DNA of 64,000 nucleotides, taken from Archangium gephyra. Lineage in GTDB: Bacteria; Myxococcota; Myxococcia; Myxococcales; Myxococcaceae. The stretch covers positions 9,262,501-9,326,500 of the forward strand of contig NZ_CP011509.1 in assembly GCF_001027285.1 (NCBI RefSeq), given 5' to 3'. The notes beneath the pieces were generated by a model. That model was not told where the DNA came from. It made no database searches and saw only the letters and a list, made by a program, of their open reading frames with translations. The first letter of the stretch is position 1. Each line of letters starts with the position of its first letter. Positions 38,199 to 47,008 of the stretch are shown piece by piece. The translations under genes and the position numbers were made by a program.

Positions 38199-41100
38199 AT
38201 GACACTTCAGGCAGCAGAGGGCGCCACCCGGAGGGTGCCCGACAGGGTGGGGGCCTACCGCGTCGTCGAGCTGCTCGGACAGGGAGGCATGGGGGTGGTG
38301 TACCGGGGCGAGCACCCGGACACGGGCGAGGCCGTGGCCCTCAAGACGGTGCGCGTGGCCTCGGGAGCCGTGCTGGCCAGCATCCGCCGGGAGATCCACG
38401 CGCTGCGCCGGCTGAACCACCCGGGCGTGGTGCGCATCGTGGACGAGGGCATCTGGGAGGGGCTGCCCTGGTACGCCATGGAGTTGCTGCATGGCCAGAC
38501 GCTGCGCGGCTTCCTCGACGCACGAGCCCCCCTGCCCATGGCGCTCACCCTGCTGCGGCGGCTGTGCGCGCCCCTGGCCTACCTCCATGGCAACGGGCTC
38601 GTCCACCGCGACCTGAAGCCGGAGAACGTCTTCGTCCGTCCGGACGGGGCACCGGTGCTGGTGGACCTGGGCATCGCGGCGCAGTCCGGCGGCGCGCGCG
38701 AGGTGTTGCAGGTGGGCGGCAGCACCGTGGGCAGCGAGGCGTACATGGCCCCGGAGCAGATCCGCGGGGACTTCGTGGACGCCCGGGCGGACCTCTACGC
38801 GCTCGGGTGCATCCTCTACGAGGCCGTGACGGGACAGCCGCCCTTCGTGGCGAGCCGGAGCGCGGGGAGCGTGCTGCACCAGCACCTGCGCCGGGCTCCG
38901 CGGCCGCCCTCGCAGGTGGTGGAGGGGTTGCCTCCGGAGCTGGACGCGCTGGTGCTGAGGCTGCTGGCGAAGCGGCCCCAGGAGCGGCTGGGCTACGCCG
39001 AGGACGTGGCGGCGGCGCTCGCCGCGCTGGGCGCCGAAGCCGGCGAGCCCGGGAGCACCCCGCGCCCCTCGCCCTACCTCTACCGGCCGGACTTCTCCGG
39101 TCGCGGCAAGCCGCTGGAGCGGCTCGGCCAGGCGTTGGAGGAGGCCTCGCGGGGACGCGGCGGGTGCGCCTTCCTGGGCGGGGAGAGTGGCGTGGGCAAG
39201 ACGCGCCTGGCCATGGAGCTGGCCACGGAGGCCACCCACCGCCGGCTCGCGGTGGTGACGGGCGAGTGCGTGCCGCTCCCCCTCCCCCTCCACCCCTTCC
39301 GGCCCCTGCTGCTCACCGTGGCGGACCGCTGCCGCGAGCACGGTGCGCCAGAGACGGAGCGGCTGCTGGGCCCTCGCGCGCAGGTGCTCGCGGCGTATGA
39401 GCCCGCCCTGGCGCGGCTCCCTGGACAGGACGCGCAACCGGCGCCCCCTCCGCTCCCGCCCCCGGAGGCGCGCGCCCGCGTCCTCTCCAGCCTGCGGGAC
39501 ACCCTGCTCGCCTTCGCCCGGGTGCAACCGCTCCTGCTCGTCCTGGACGATCTGCAGTGGGCCGACGAGCTGTCGCTCAGCTTCCTGCAGGAGCTGGCGC
39601 CGGAGCACCTGCGGACGCATGGGGTGCTCGTCGTGGGCACGTACCGGATGGACGAGGCGGGCGGCGCGCTGCGGCGCATCGTCCAGGCGCCCGGCGCCGT
39701 GAGCCTGGAGCTGGAGCGGCTGGACGCTGCGAGCATCCGGGAGATGGTGAGCGGGATGCTCGCCCTGCGCGAGGCCCCCGGCGCCTTCCTCGACGCGCTC
39801 GTCACCCACGCCAGCGGCAACCCCTTCTTCATCGCCGAGTACCTGCGCGCGGCCATCGGCGAGGGGCTGCTCTCCCGCACCACCGCCGGCGAGTGGCGGC
39901 TGGCCGTGCCGGGCGCGCGGGCCGGCGCCGTGGTGCTCCCCCTGCCCCGCTCCATCGCCGAGCTCATCGAGCGGCGGCTGGCGGAGCTGGGGGAGGACGG
40001 GCGCGCGCTGGTGCAGCTCGCCGCGGTGCTGGGCCGCGAGTTCGACGGCGAGCTGCTGTCGGGCGCCGCCGCCCTGGGCGACGAGGCGCTGTGGGAGGCG
40101 CTCGAGGAGCTGCGGCTGCGCCAGGTGCTGGAGGAGGCCGGCGGGGGACGGCTGCGCTTCGTCCACGACAAGCTGCGCGAGGTGGCCTACGGGCGGATTC
40201 CGGACGAGCGCCGCCGCGCCCTGCACCACCGCGCCGCCGAGGCCGTGGAGCGCCGCTACACCGCCGAGCTCCCGCGCCACGCGGCCTCACTCGCCCACCA
40301 CTGGGCCCAGGCGGGCGTCCATGGCCGCGCCAGCCGTTTCTTCGCCCTCGCCGGAGACCAGGCCCGGGCCGCCTACGCCAACGCCGAGGCCCTCTCCTTC
40401 TACGAGGCCGCCCTCCGGGAAGCCGCGTCCTCGCGGAACGCGGCTGCGTCCCACCAGGACGCGGAGCCTCCCGCGCTGGACACGGTGTACGAGAGCCTCG
40501 GCGACGTGCGCGCCCTCACCGGCCGGCAGGCCGAGGCCCGCGAGGCCTACGCGCAGGCCCTGGCACGGCTCGCGCAAGAGGAGCGCGTGCGCCGGGCGAG
40601 CCTTCACCGCCGGGTGGGGAAGTCATGGGAAACCCATCACCAGCACGAGGAGGCCCTGCGCGCCTACGCGGCGGCCGAGACGGTGTTGGGCCCGGACACG
40701 GGCTCACTCCCCGAGGACGTGTGGCAGGAGTGGTTCCAGATCCAGAACGAGCGCATCACCACGTACTACTGGCAGGCCCGGGTGCGGGAGATGACGGAGC
40801 TGGTGGAGCGGGTGCGCCCCATCGTCGAGTCGCGCGGCGAGCCGCTGCAGCGGGCGCGCTTCTTCCAGTCGCTCGTCCAGATGGGGTTCCGGAGCGAGCG
40901 CTACCGGGCCTCCGCCAGCACCGTGGCCCACGGGCGCGCCTTCATGCGGGCCAGCCAGCACTCGGGAGTGGAGAGCGAGATGTCGATGGCGCGCTTCGTC
41001 CTGGCCACCGCGCTGCTGCTGCATGGCGAGCTGGACGAGTCCGAGGCGCTGATGGGCACCGCGCTGGCCGAGGCCGAGCGCGTGGGCAACGTGACGCTGC

Positions 41101-41570
41101 AGTCGCGCTGCCTGTCCTACCTGACCATGAGCTCCCGGCTGCGGTGCCAGGTGGAGCAGACGCGGCACCGGGCGGAGCGGGTGCTCGCGGTGGCGGCGGC
41201 GGCCCGGATGGAGGACTACCTCGGCCTGGCCCACGCCAACCTCGCCTGGGTGGCCCGGCGCGAAGGCAGGCCCGACGTGGCCGAGCACCTGGCGTGGCAG
41301 GCCCTGCGCTCGTGGCAGCCGCTCACCCTCGTCTACCCCTTCCAATGGATGGCGCACTGGCCGCTGGCCGCGGTGCGGCTCGAGCAACACCGCCTCCCAG
41401 AGGCGCTCGAGCACGTGCGCGCGACGCTCGAACCCCGGCAGCAACAGCTCCCGGACGCCCTCCTCGCGGCACTCGACGGCCTCGAGACCTGGACATCCCC
41501 TGACACCGAGGCGCTCAGGGCCCGCCTCACTCACGCCATGGGGACCGCCACCTCCCTCGGCTTCATTTGA
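38199..41570 (+). CDS. Ser/Thr kinase-AAA ATPase-TPR (PknK-like) protein
   Basis: A protein of 1123 residues starting at 38199. The kinase domain (about 18-285) has GQGGMGVVYRG, VALKTV, HRDLKPENVF and a DLG in place of DFG (VDLGIAA). The AAA_16 domain (about 295-640) has GESGVGKT and LLVLDDLQWAD. TPR-like helices fill the rest. Unlike the three tandem paralogs it has no cyclase-like insert. It is divergent from the sigma-54 activator and 28 bases upstream of the RiPP operon, so it may signal to either. Confidence 0.85.
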   Translation: MTLQAAEGATRRVPDRVGAYRVVELLGQGGMGVVYRGEHPDTGEAVALKTVRVASGAVLASIRREIHALRRLNHPGVVRIVDEGIWEGLPWYAMELLHGQTLRGFLDARAPLPMALTLLRRLCAPLAYLHGNGLVHRDLKPENVFVRPDGAPVLVDLGIAAQSGGAREVLQVGGSTVGSEAYMAPEQIRGDFVDARADLYALGCILYEAVTGQPPFVASRSAGSVLHQHLRRAPRPPSQVVEGLPPELDALVLRLLAKRPQERLGYAEDVAAALAALGAEAGEPGSTPRPSPYLYRPDFSGRGKPLERLGQALEEASRGRGGCAFLGGESGVGKTRLAMELATEATHRRLAVVTGECVPLPLPLHPFRPLLLTVADRCREHGAPETERLLGPRAQVLAAYEPALARLPGQDAQPAPPPLPPPEARARVLSSLRDTLLAFARVQPLLLVLDDLQWADELSLSFLQELAPEHLRTHGVLVVGTYRMDEAGGALRRIVQAPGAVSLELERLDAASIREMVSGMLALREAPGAFLDALVTHASGNPFFIAEYLRAAIGEGLLSRTTAGEWRLAVPGARAGAVVLPLPRSIAELIERRLAELGEDGRALVQLAAVLGREFDGELLSGAAALGDEALWEALEELRLRQVLEEAGGGRLRFVHDKLREVAYGRIPDERRRALHHRAAEAVERRYTAELPRHAASLAHHWAQAGVHGRASRFFALAGDQARAAYANAEALSFYEAALREAASSRNAAASHQDAEPPALDTVYESLGDVRALTGRQAEAREAYAQALARLAQEERVRRASLHRRVGKSWETHHQHEEALRAYAAAETVLGPDTGSLPEDVWQEWFQIQNERITTYYWQARVREMTELVERVRPIVESRGEPLQRARFFQSLVQMGFRSERYRASASTVAHGRAFMRASQHSGVESEMSMARFVLATALLLHGELDESEALMGTALAEAERVGNVTLQSRCLSYLTMSSRLRCQVEQTRHRAERVLAVAAAARMEDYLGLAHANLAWVARREGRPDVAEHLAWQALRSWQPLTLVYPFQWMAHWPLAAVRLEQHRLPEALEHVRATLEPRQQQLPDALLAALDGLETWTSPDTEALRARLTHAMGTATSLGFI

Positions 41571-41598
41571 ACGGCAGCACCTCCCACCCACCATCACC

Positions 41599-42336
41599 AT
41601 GACCATGCCCAAGCCCAGTCACCTCCACGTCTTCACCACCGATACCTTCATTCCCACCCGGACCCACTACGACCCGGGGACGAAGACCACGCAGATCCAG
41701 TGCACCATGCTCGAGGACTTCCCGACGGAGTTTGTCGCGTGCCTCGTCATGAGCGACGGCACCACCTATGAACTCGGAACGGATGAGCTGACGTGGACTC
41801 CAATGGGCAAAGCGGTCGAACCCGGCAAGAAGCCGAACATCTTGAAGGGGATGGGCAAGGGCAAGGCGTTGCTCAAGATCAAGAAGAAAGATGAGCCCCA
41901 GCTGGATGCCGTGGTGCACATCGAGGTCATGCAATCGGACCTGCTCGTCTACGCCCCCGACGGGAAGGTCTACAAGGTTCCCGGCTCCGTCTGGCGCGGA
42001 GATCCTTCCCCGGCCAAGAAGGTCGAGGTCCTCGGCTGGAGGAACAAGGAGCTCCCCGACCCCATCTGGAACATGCTGGCCAACGAGGTGACGGTGGCCA
42101 ACGTTCCGAACGTCGTCCGGAACCTGGAGCCGGGCACGGCGCACCAGCCCCCGGCGGGCCAGCTCGAGGATCCCAAGACCGACAACGTCACCTGCTTCCT
42201 CCTCAATCTCAACAGCATCGCGCTGAGCTATTCGCCTCCCCAGGTGAAGACGGGGACGGTGAAGAAGGAGCCGAAGTCCGGCGGCTCGGGCTCCAGCGGC
42301 TCGAGCTCCACCGCCCCGTCGCGCCGCAAGCGATGA
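41599..42336 (+). CDS. unrecognised protein heading the YcaO-TfuA operon
   Basis: A protein of 245 residues, no signal peptide, no family I recognise. It is mixed alpha/beta with a basic patch (KPNILKGMGKGKALLKIKKKDEP), a central beta-rich part (SDLLVYAPDGKVYKVPGSV) and a flexible Ser/Gly tail ending PSRRKR. Its stop overlaps the YcaO start (ATGA), so it is translated with the YcaO gene. That coupling makes it a plausible extra component of the RiPP pathway, for example a leader-binding or partner protein; this is inference. Confidence 0.5.
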   Translation: MTMPKPSHLHVFTTDTFIPTRTHYDPGTKTTQIQCTMLEDFPTEFVACLVMSDGTTYELGTDELTWTPMGKAVEPGKKPNILKGMGKGKALLKIKKKDEPQLDAVVHIEVMQSDLLVYAPDGKVYKVPGSVWRGDPSPAKKVEVLGWRNKELPDPIWNMLANEVTVANVPNVVRNLEPGTAHQPPAGQLEDPKTDNVTCFLLNLNSIALSYSPPQVKTGTVKKEPKSGGSGSSGSSSTAPSRRKR

Positions 42337-43565
42337 AGACTCCCCACGCCCCCAAGCACTTCCGGACCGGCACGCACCGGCTCGTGCCGCCAGAGCAGAC
42401 CCTCGAGCGGGTGCGCCACTTGATGCCCGTCATGGGCATCACCCGCATCGCCAACGTCACCGGCCTGGACACGCTGGGCCTGCCGGTGGTGATGGTGTAC
42501 CGGCCCAACTCGCGCTCGCTGGCCGTGTCACCCGGCAAGGGGTTGGACCTCGCGTCGGCGAAGGCCTCGGGGTTGATGGAGTCGGTGGAGGGCTACCACG
42601 CCGAGAACCTCCACCTGCCCCTCAAGCTGGCCAGCCACGCGGAGCTGCGCTTCAGCCACCCGCTCGTGGACGTCTCCGGCCTGCCGCGGCTGTCGGCCAG
42701 CCTCTTCCACGAGCACCTGCGCCTGCTCTGGGTGGAGGGCGCGGAGTTGATGGAGGGAGAACGGGTGTGGGTGCCCTTCGATCTGGTGCACACCTGCTTC
42801 ACCCTGCCGCTGCCCACGGGCAGCGGTGCGTTCCTGATGAGCTCCAATGGGCTGGCCTCGGGCAACCACGTGCTGGAGGCGACGAGCCACGGCCTGTGCG
42901 AGGTGGTGGAGCGGGACGCGACCACGCTCTGGCACCTGCGCGGCGAGCAGGCGCGGCGGCGGACGCGGCTGGACCTGGGGACGGTGGATGACCCGGCCTG
43001 CCGCGAGATGCTCGAGCGCTACGAGCGGGCCGGCGTCGAGGTGGCCGTCTGGGAGACGACGACGGACGTGGCCCTGCCGGCCTTCCTGTGCCGCATCGCC
43101 GAGCGCGCGCCGGATGCCCTGCGGCCCCTGCCCGTCACCCAGGGCATGGGGTGTCACCCGTCAAGGAAGGTCGCCCTGCTGCGCGCGCTCACCGAGGCGG
43201 CGCAGAGCCGGCTGACCCTCATCTCCGGCGCCCGGGACGACGCCACCGCGCTGCGCTACGAGGGCATCCGCGACCTGGACCGCACCGCGCGGACCCTGGA
43301 GCACATGCGCTCCGAGCCCCCGGTGCGCCGCTTCCAGGACGTGCCCACCTTCGAGGGGAACTCCTTCGACGAGGACGTGGCCTGGGAGCTCGAGCGGCTG
43401 CGCGCCGCGGGCCTCCGCCAGGTGGTGGTGGTGGACCTCACGAAGCGGGAGCTGGGCATCCCCGTGGTGAGGGTGATCATCCCGGGGCTCGAGCCCCTGC
43501 ACGACATTCCCGGCTACACCCCGGGAGCGAGGGCCCGGCGCACGCTGGAGGAAGGACGGGCATGA
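42333..43565 (+). CDS. YcaO-domain peptide-modifying enzyme
   Basis: A protein of 410 residues. YcaO enzymes use ATP to activate the peptide backbone for azoline or thioamide formation. The ATP-binding signatures are visible: LMESVEGYHAEN (E83, E86, E91), CEVVERDA (E190, E193, R194) and LTEAAQSRL (E288, Q291). The C-terminus has no PxPxP tail, the mark of many azoline-forming YcaO proteins. This and the directly following TfuA gene favour backbone thioamidation. Starts and stops overlap by four bases on both sides. Confidence 0.92.
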   Translation: MKTPHAPKHFRTGTHRLVPPEQTLERVRHLMPVMGITRIANVTGLDTLGLPVVMVYRPNSRSLAVSPGKGLDLASAKASGLMESVEGYHAENLHLPLKLASHAELRFSHPLVDVSGLPRLSASLFHEHLRLLWVEGAELMEGERVWVPFDLVHTCFTLPLPTGSGAFLMSSNGLASGNHVLEATSHGLCEVVERDATTLWHLRGEQARRRTRLDLGTVDDPACREMLERYERAGVEVAVWETTTDVALPAFLCRIAERAPDALRPLPVTQGMGCHPSRKVALLRALTEAAQSRLTLISGARDDATALRYEGIRDLDRTARTLEHMRSEPPVRRFQDVPTFEGNSFDEDVAWELERLRAAGLRQVVVVDLTKRELGIPVVRVIIPGLEPLHDIPGYTPGARARRTLEEGRA

Positions 43566-44917
43566 GCGGCCACATCTACATCTTCACTGGCCCCACGCTG
43601 TCGGCGGAGGAGGGCCGGGCCGAGCTGGACGCCACCTTCCTGCCTCCGGTGGCGCAGGGAGACGTGTACCGGGCCACGCTGGAGCGGCCGGTGGCCATCG
43701 GCATCATCGACGGCTACTTCGAGCGGGTGCCGTCGGTGTGGCACAAGGAGCTCCTCTGGGCCATGTCCGAGGGCATCCACGTCTTCGGCAGCGCCAGCAT
43801 GGGCGCGTTGCGCGCGGCGGAGCTCGCGCCCTTCGGCATGGAGGGGGTGGGAAGCATCTTCGAGTCCTTCCAACACGGCGAGTTGGAGGACGACGACGAG
43901 GTGACCGTCGCGCACGGCTCCGCCGAGGACGGGTACCGGCTGCTGTCCGAGGCCATGGTGAACATCCGCGCCACGCTGGTGGCGGCGGAAGCGGAGCGGG
44001 TGGTGGAGGCCCGGACGCGCGCCGTGCTGGAGCAGGTGGCCAAGGGACTCTTCTACGTGGAGCGCGCGTGGCCCACGGTGCTGGCGCGGGCGGCCCGTGA
44101 AGGCGTGCCGGCCCCGGAGCTGGAGGCGTTGCGCGCGTGGCTGCCGCGGGGCCGGGTGGATCAGAAGCGCCGGGATGCCGTGGCCATGCTGCGCACCATG
44201 CGGGAGCGGCTCGCGGAGGGACTGGCCCCGAAGCAGGTCCGCTACCACTTCGAGCATACCGACGCCTGGGAGGAGGTCCGGCGGCGCGCGAGCCGGCTGC
44301 CACTCGGAGGCGCGGACGGTGGGAGCGTGGTCCCGGAGGCGCTGCTCGACGAGCTGCGGCTTCGCGGGGAGCTCACCGTGGCGCACCGCGCGGCGCTCGC
44401 CCGGGCGCTGGCGGTGGAGCAGTCCTCGCGCCTGGGGCGGAGTGTCGACGAGGTGGAGCTTCAGCGTACCGCCGAGCGCTTCCGCCTCGAGCGCGGGCTG
44501 CACTCGGCCCGGGACTTCGCGCGCTGGCGCGAGACACAGCACGTCGAGCACCTGGAGCGTTTCCTCGAGGACGAGTCGCACGTGCGCTGGGTGGAGACGC
44601 TCTTCGCCACGGATGCGCTGCGCCACCTGCCCGATCACCTTCGGGCCACGGGCGAGTACGGCCCGCTGTTGGAGCGGGCCCGGGACAAGGAGCGGGTGCT
44701 CGCCGCCCACGGGCTGGCGCAGCCGCTGCTGGCCGATGCCCGGGTGACGGAAGCGGAGCTGTGGCGATGGTTCTTCGAGCAGCGGCTCGGACGGCCCGTG
44801 CCCGGGGACCTGAACCGGTACGCCCACGACAGCGGCTTCGCCGGCGTGGACGCGCTGCGCAGGGCCGTGCTGCGCGAGCGCTGCTACGAACACCTCGAGG
44901 GGACGGCCTCCCGCTGA
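43562..44917 (+). CDS. TfuA-like protein
   Basis: A protein of 451 residues. The TfuA core (about 1-215) has HIYIFTGPTLS, the motif SMGALRAAELAPFGMEGVG, and EDDDEVTVAHG. The rest is a helical extension of ~230 residues (LPDHLRATGEYGPLLERARDK), which lengthens it relative to minimal TfuA proteins. TfuA partners YcaO in trifolitoxin-like, thioviridamide-like and archaeal McrA thioamidation systems. It overlaps the YcaO stop (ATGA). Confidence 0.9.
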   Translation: MSGHIYIFTGPTLSAEEGRAELDATFLPPVAQGDVYRATLERPVAIGIIDGYFERVPSVWHKELLWAMSEGIHVFGSASMGALRAAELAPFGMEGVGSIFESFQHGELEDDDEVTVAHGSAEDGYRLLSEAMVNIRATLVAAEAERVVEARTRAVLEQVAKGLFYVERAWPTVLARAAREGVPAPELEALRAWLPRGRVDQKRRDAVAMLRTMRERLAEGLAPKQVRYHFEHTDAWEEVRRRASRLPLGGADGGSVVPEALLDELRLRGELTVAHRAALARALAVEQSSRLGRSVDEVELQRTAERFRLERGLHSARDFARWRETQHVEHLERFLEDESHVRWVETLFATDALRHLPDHLRATGEYGPLLERARDKERVLAAHGLAQPLLADARVTEAELWRWFFEQRLGRPVPGDLNRYAHDSGFAGVDALRRAVLRERCYEHLEGTASR

Positions 44918-44932
44918 GCCAGCCGCTCAGCG
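44912..44932. terminator. hairpin spanning the two convergent stop codons
   Basis: A perfect 8-bp stem (44912-44919 with 44925-44932, loop of five) contains the TfuA stop codon in one arm and the stop codon of the opposite gene in the other. It is a compact bidirectional terminator or mRNA-end protector. No U-tract is present. Confidence 0.5.
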
Positions 44933-45610
44933 CGCGGGCACGGGCACCACGAGCTCGCCGGACAGGGAGGGCTGCTCGGAGGGCGTGCCCTGCGCGGCGG
45001 CGAGCACGAAGACCTGCACGTCGATGGAGTGCTTCATGACGAACTGCGCGATGCCACCGGAGACCGTGATGACGATCTGCGAGTTGCCCGTCTGGAGCGA
45101 GTTGAAGGTCCAGACGATCTCCGTTCCACGGCCACCCGGGTGCTGGATGCTGGCCGACTCCATCACCAGGAGCTTGTCGTCGTAGGAGATGTCGACCGAG
45201 CCCATCGACGGGACACCGGCCGGCCAGCGCACCTCGAACGGCATCTTGTAGAGCGCACGAAGGGTGTCCGTGTTGGCGGCCTGCGGCTGCGCGGAGCGCA
45301 CCACGTCCGCGTCGAGATAACGAACCGGAACGGTGTGCGTGCCATGGGCGTCCTCGATGAGGACCTGCTTGGGCGCCTCGATGTTCTTGAACGCGTTGTC
45401 GACCTTGTAGGCCCGCGTGCCCTTGCCGAGCGGCCCGACCCAGCCCATCAGCTTGAACTTCAACCCGCCGACGAACGTGTCATCGAGATGGAAGGCGATG
45501 CCCCCGGTGTAGTTCTGCGCGTTGCCCTCGGCGGCGAGGTACAGCGTCTTCGTCATCGGCTCGTAGGCGGCGGAGAGACGGGTCGCGGGGATGAGCTGAA
45601 GGAAACCCAT
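44927..45610 (-). CDS. unrecognised protein inside the RiPP cluster
   Basis: A protein of 227 residues starting at 45610 (MGFLQLIPATRL). No signal peptide or known motif. The predicted content is mainly beta strand (TKTLYLAAEGNAQNYTGGIAFHL, TVPVRYLDADVV, EIVWTFNSLQTGNSQIVITVSGGI). It could be a carrier, inhibitor or self-protection protein for the cluster product; this is speculation from location. It is 185 bases downstream of the aldo/keto reductase-like gene on the same strand. Confidence 0.5.
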   Translation of the reverse strand: MGFLQLIPATRLSAAYEPMTKTLYLAAEGNAQNYTGGIAFHLDDTFVGGLKFKLMGWVGPLGKGTRAYKVDNAFKNIEAPKQVLIEDAHGTHTVPVRYLDADVVRSAQPQAANTDTLRALYKMPFEVRWPAGVPSMGSVDISYDDKLLVMESASIQHPGGRGTEIVWTFNSLQTGNSQIVITVSGGIAQFVMKHSIDVQVFVLAAAQGTPSEQPSLSGELVVPVPAR

Positions 45611-45795
45611 GGTGGCCTCTGGGGTGGATGCCCGCCCGGGTCTGGGCGGCGCATGCCCGGTCTCATTGCAGCCGCCGGGCCACCCCCGGCTTCCTCCTGA
45701 TTTCAGCCACCTGGCCCAGGTCGTCCCCCAGGAGCCGATGGGGCCGCGTCCGCACGGAACGTCCCCGCGTCCGCGAGCAACGCAGCGCCGCTGCC

Positions 45796-46668
45796 TCACC
45801 AGCCCATCACACGGTGGGCACCGTGGGCCGCCGTGGCGAGGGAGATCATGTACTCCTCCTCCTGGGGGCGCAGGGGGCCCTTGTCCAGGGCCGCGAGCAG
45901 CGACTCCACCTCCTCGGGCGTGGAGGGCGAAATGAGGAGCCCATCGAGCTGGGGCCGGCTGAGCGCGAACCGGTAGTAGTCCGGGACCGAGGGAAGCCAG
46001 TGGAGCCCCTCGCGCAGACCCAGCTCCTGGCAGCGCCGCGGCGACACATAGGACATGGTGCTCTTGAAATTGAAGACGAGCCCCGTGCGGTGGGGATGCA
46101 GGAAGGGGAAGAGATCCTGCCGCGCCCCGGGATGCCCGGTGTTGTAGCGCACGAAGGAGATGTCGAGCAGGTTGGCATTGGCCGCCAGCAACGCGTACGG
46201 GCGCTGGTGGAAGGAGGCGCCGATCGCCCGTGAGCCCACGTGTCCGCCGGAGCGCGCTCGCGCCAGGGCGTGCACGCGCGGAAGGAAGCCGTGCTCCTTC
46301 GACACCGCTCCGGCCACCAGCACGTCCACCCGCTCGAGCCCCGGGACGCTGTCGATGACCTCCTGGAACTGCAGGACGCTGAAGAGCGGCTCGTCCAGGT
46401 ACGACGCCACGCACACGACGATGTCCTCGCGGCGGGCCTTCTTGCTGGCGAGCAGCTCCGCGATGCCGCGCCGGGTGGCCTCGTAGAGAGGCCAGTGCAG
46501 GTCGCCCGACAGGAAGAAGAAGTTGATGCCCGCCTCGTACGCGGCGAGCACCGTGCGTGCGTCCCGGGTGGCCCCCAGGCAGAAGGGGCTCACCCGCGGG
46601 CCGCTGCCTCTCATCAGCAACCGGTCGCGGGACCGGGGCAGGCTCTGCCGCGTGGATGCCACACTCAT
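45796..46668 (-). CDS. aldo/keto reductase-like protein, catalytic tetrad doubtful
   Basis: A protein of 290 residues. The start at 46668 is fixed by AGGAGG five to seven bases upstream. The fold pattern is that of the aldo/keto reductase superfamily: VSPFCLGATRDARTVLAAYEAGINFFFLSG, LASKKARREDIVVCVASY, ERVDVLVAG and LPSVPDYYRFALSRPQLDGLLISPSTPEEVE. The usual catalytic Tyr and Lys are not evident (GDLHWPLYE; CVASYLD), so it may be inactive or act in an unusual way. It is divergent from the precursor gene across about 340 bases and probably belongs to the same pathway. Confidence 0.62.
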   Translation of the reverse strand: MSVASTRQSLPRSRDRLLMRGSGPRVSPFCLGATRDARTVLAAYEAGINFFFLSGDLHWPLYEATRRGIAELLASKKARREDIVVCVASYLDEPLFSVLQFQEVIDSVPGLERVDVLVAGAVSKEHGFLPRVHALARARSGGHVGSRAIGASFHQRPYALLAANANLLDISFVRYNTGHPGARQDLFPFLHPHRTGLVFNFKSTMSYVSPRRCQELGLREGLHWLPSVPDYYRFALSRPQLDGLLISPSTPEEVESLLAALDKGPLRPQEEEYMISLATAAHGAHRVMGW

Positions 46669-46788
46669 TCGTTCCTCCTGCTCGGGCGGGACAGCGTCGC
46701 CCCGCGACAGCAATCCCGAGGCCAGCTGGAGGAGGAACGGGCCCGGCGCGGATCTCCGCGGCCAGTGCGCTCCGGGGACACACCGGGC

Positions 46789-46881
46789 GTTCTCGTGGAA
46801 CGCACGCGCGTTGCTCCGGAACGCGCAGCCCGGGTGGACTTCCCGTGCTTGCAGGGAATGAGGGCGTGTTCCACCGGGAAC
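46789..46881 (+). promoter_or_regulatory. three GGAAC inverted-repeat sites, possible activator-binding sites
   Basis: Three related palindromic sites lie upstream of the putative sigma-54 promoter: 46789-46801 (GTTCT-CGT-GGAAC), 46810-46822 (GTTGC-TCC-GGAAC) and 46868-46881 (GTTCC-ACCG-GGAAC, perfect arms). The first two centres are 21 bp apart, two helical turns. The arrangement suits an enhancer-binding protein. The rest of the 340-base gap 46669-47008 holds no gene that I can support. Confidence 0.5.
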
Positions 46882-46887
46882 AGTTGC

Positions 46888-46903
46888 TGGCCTGGGGCTT
46901 GCT
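46888..46903 (+). promoter_or_regulatory. candidate sigma-54 promoter of the precursor gene
   Basis: TGGCCTGGGGCTTGCT matches TGGC-N7-TTGCW with exact spacing between the -24 GG and the -12 GC. It faces the precursor gene, whose ATG is about 105 bases downstream, leaving a leader of roughly 95 bases. Confidence 0.6.
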
Positions 46904-47008
46904 GTTGCCGAGAGGCGTTCCGTCGAGCCCGCTTCAGGCCTTCATGGTGATGGCACGGGTGGGCCGGCCCCTGAGGCTCCGCCAGGGTGAGGGAGCGCGG
47001 AGCAACAC

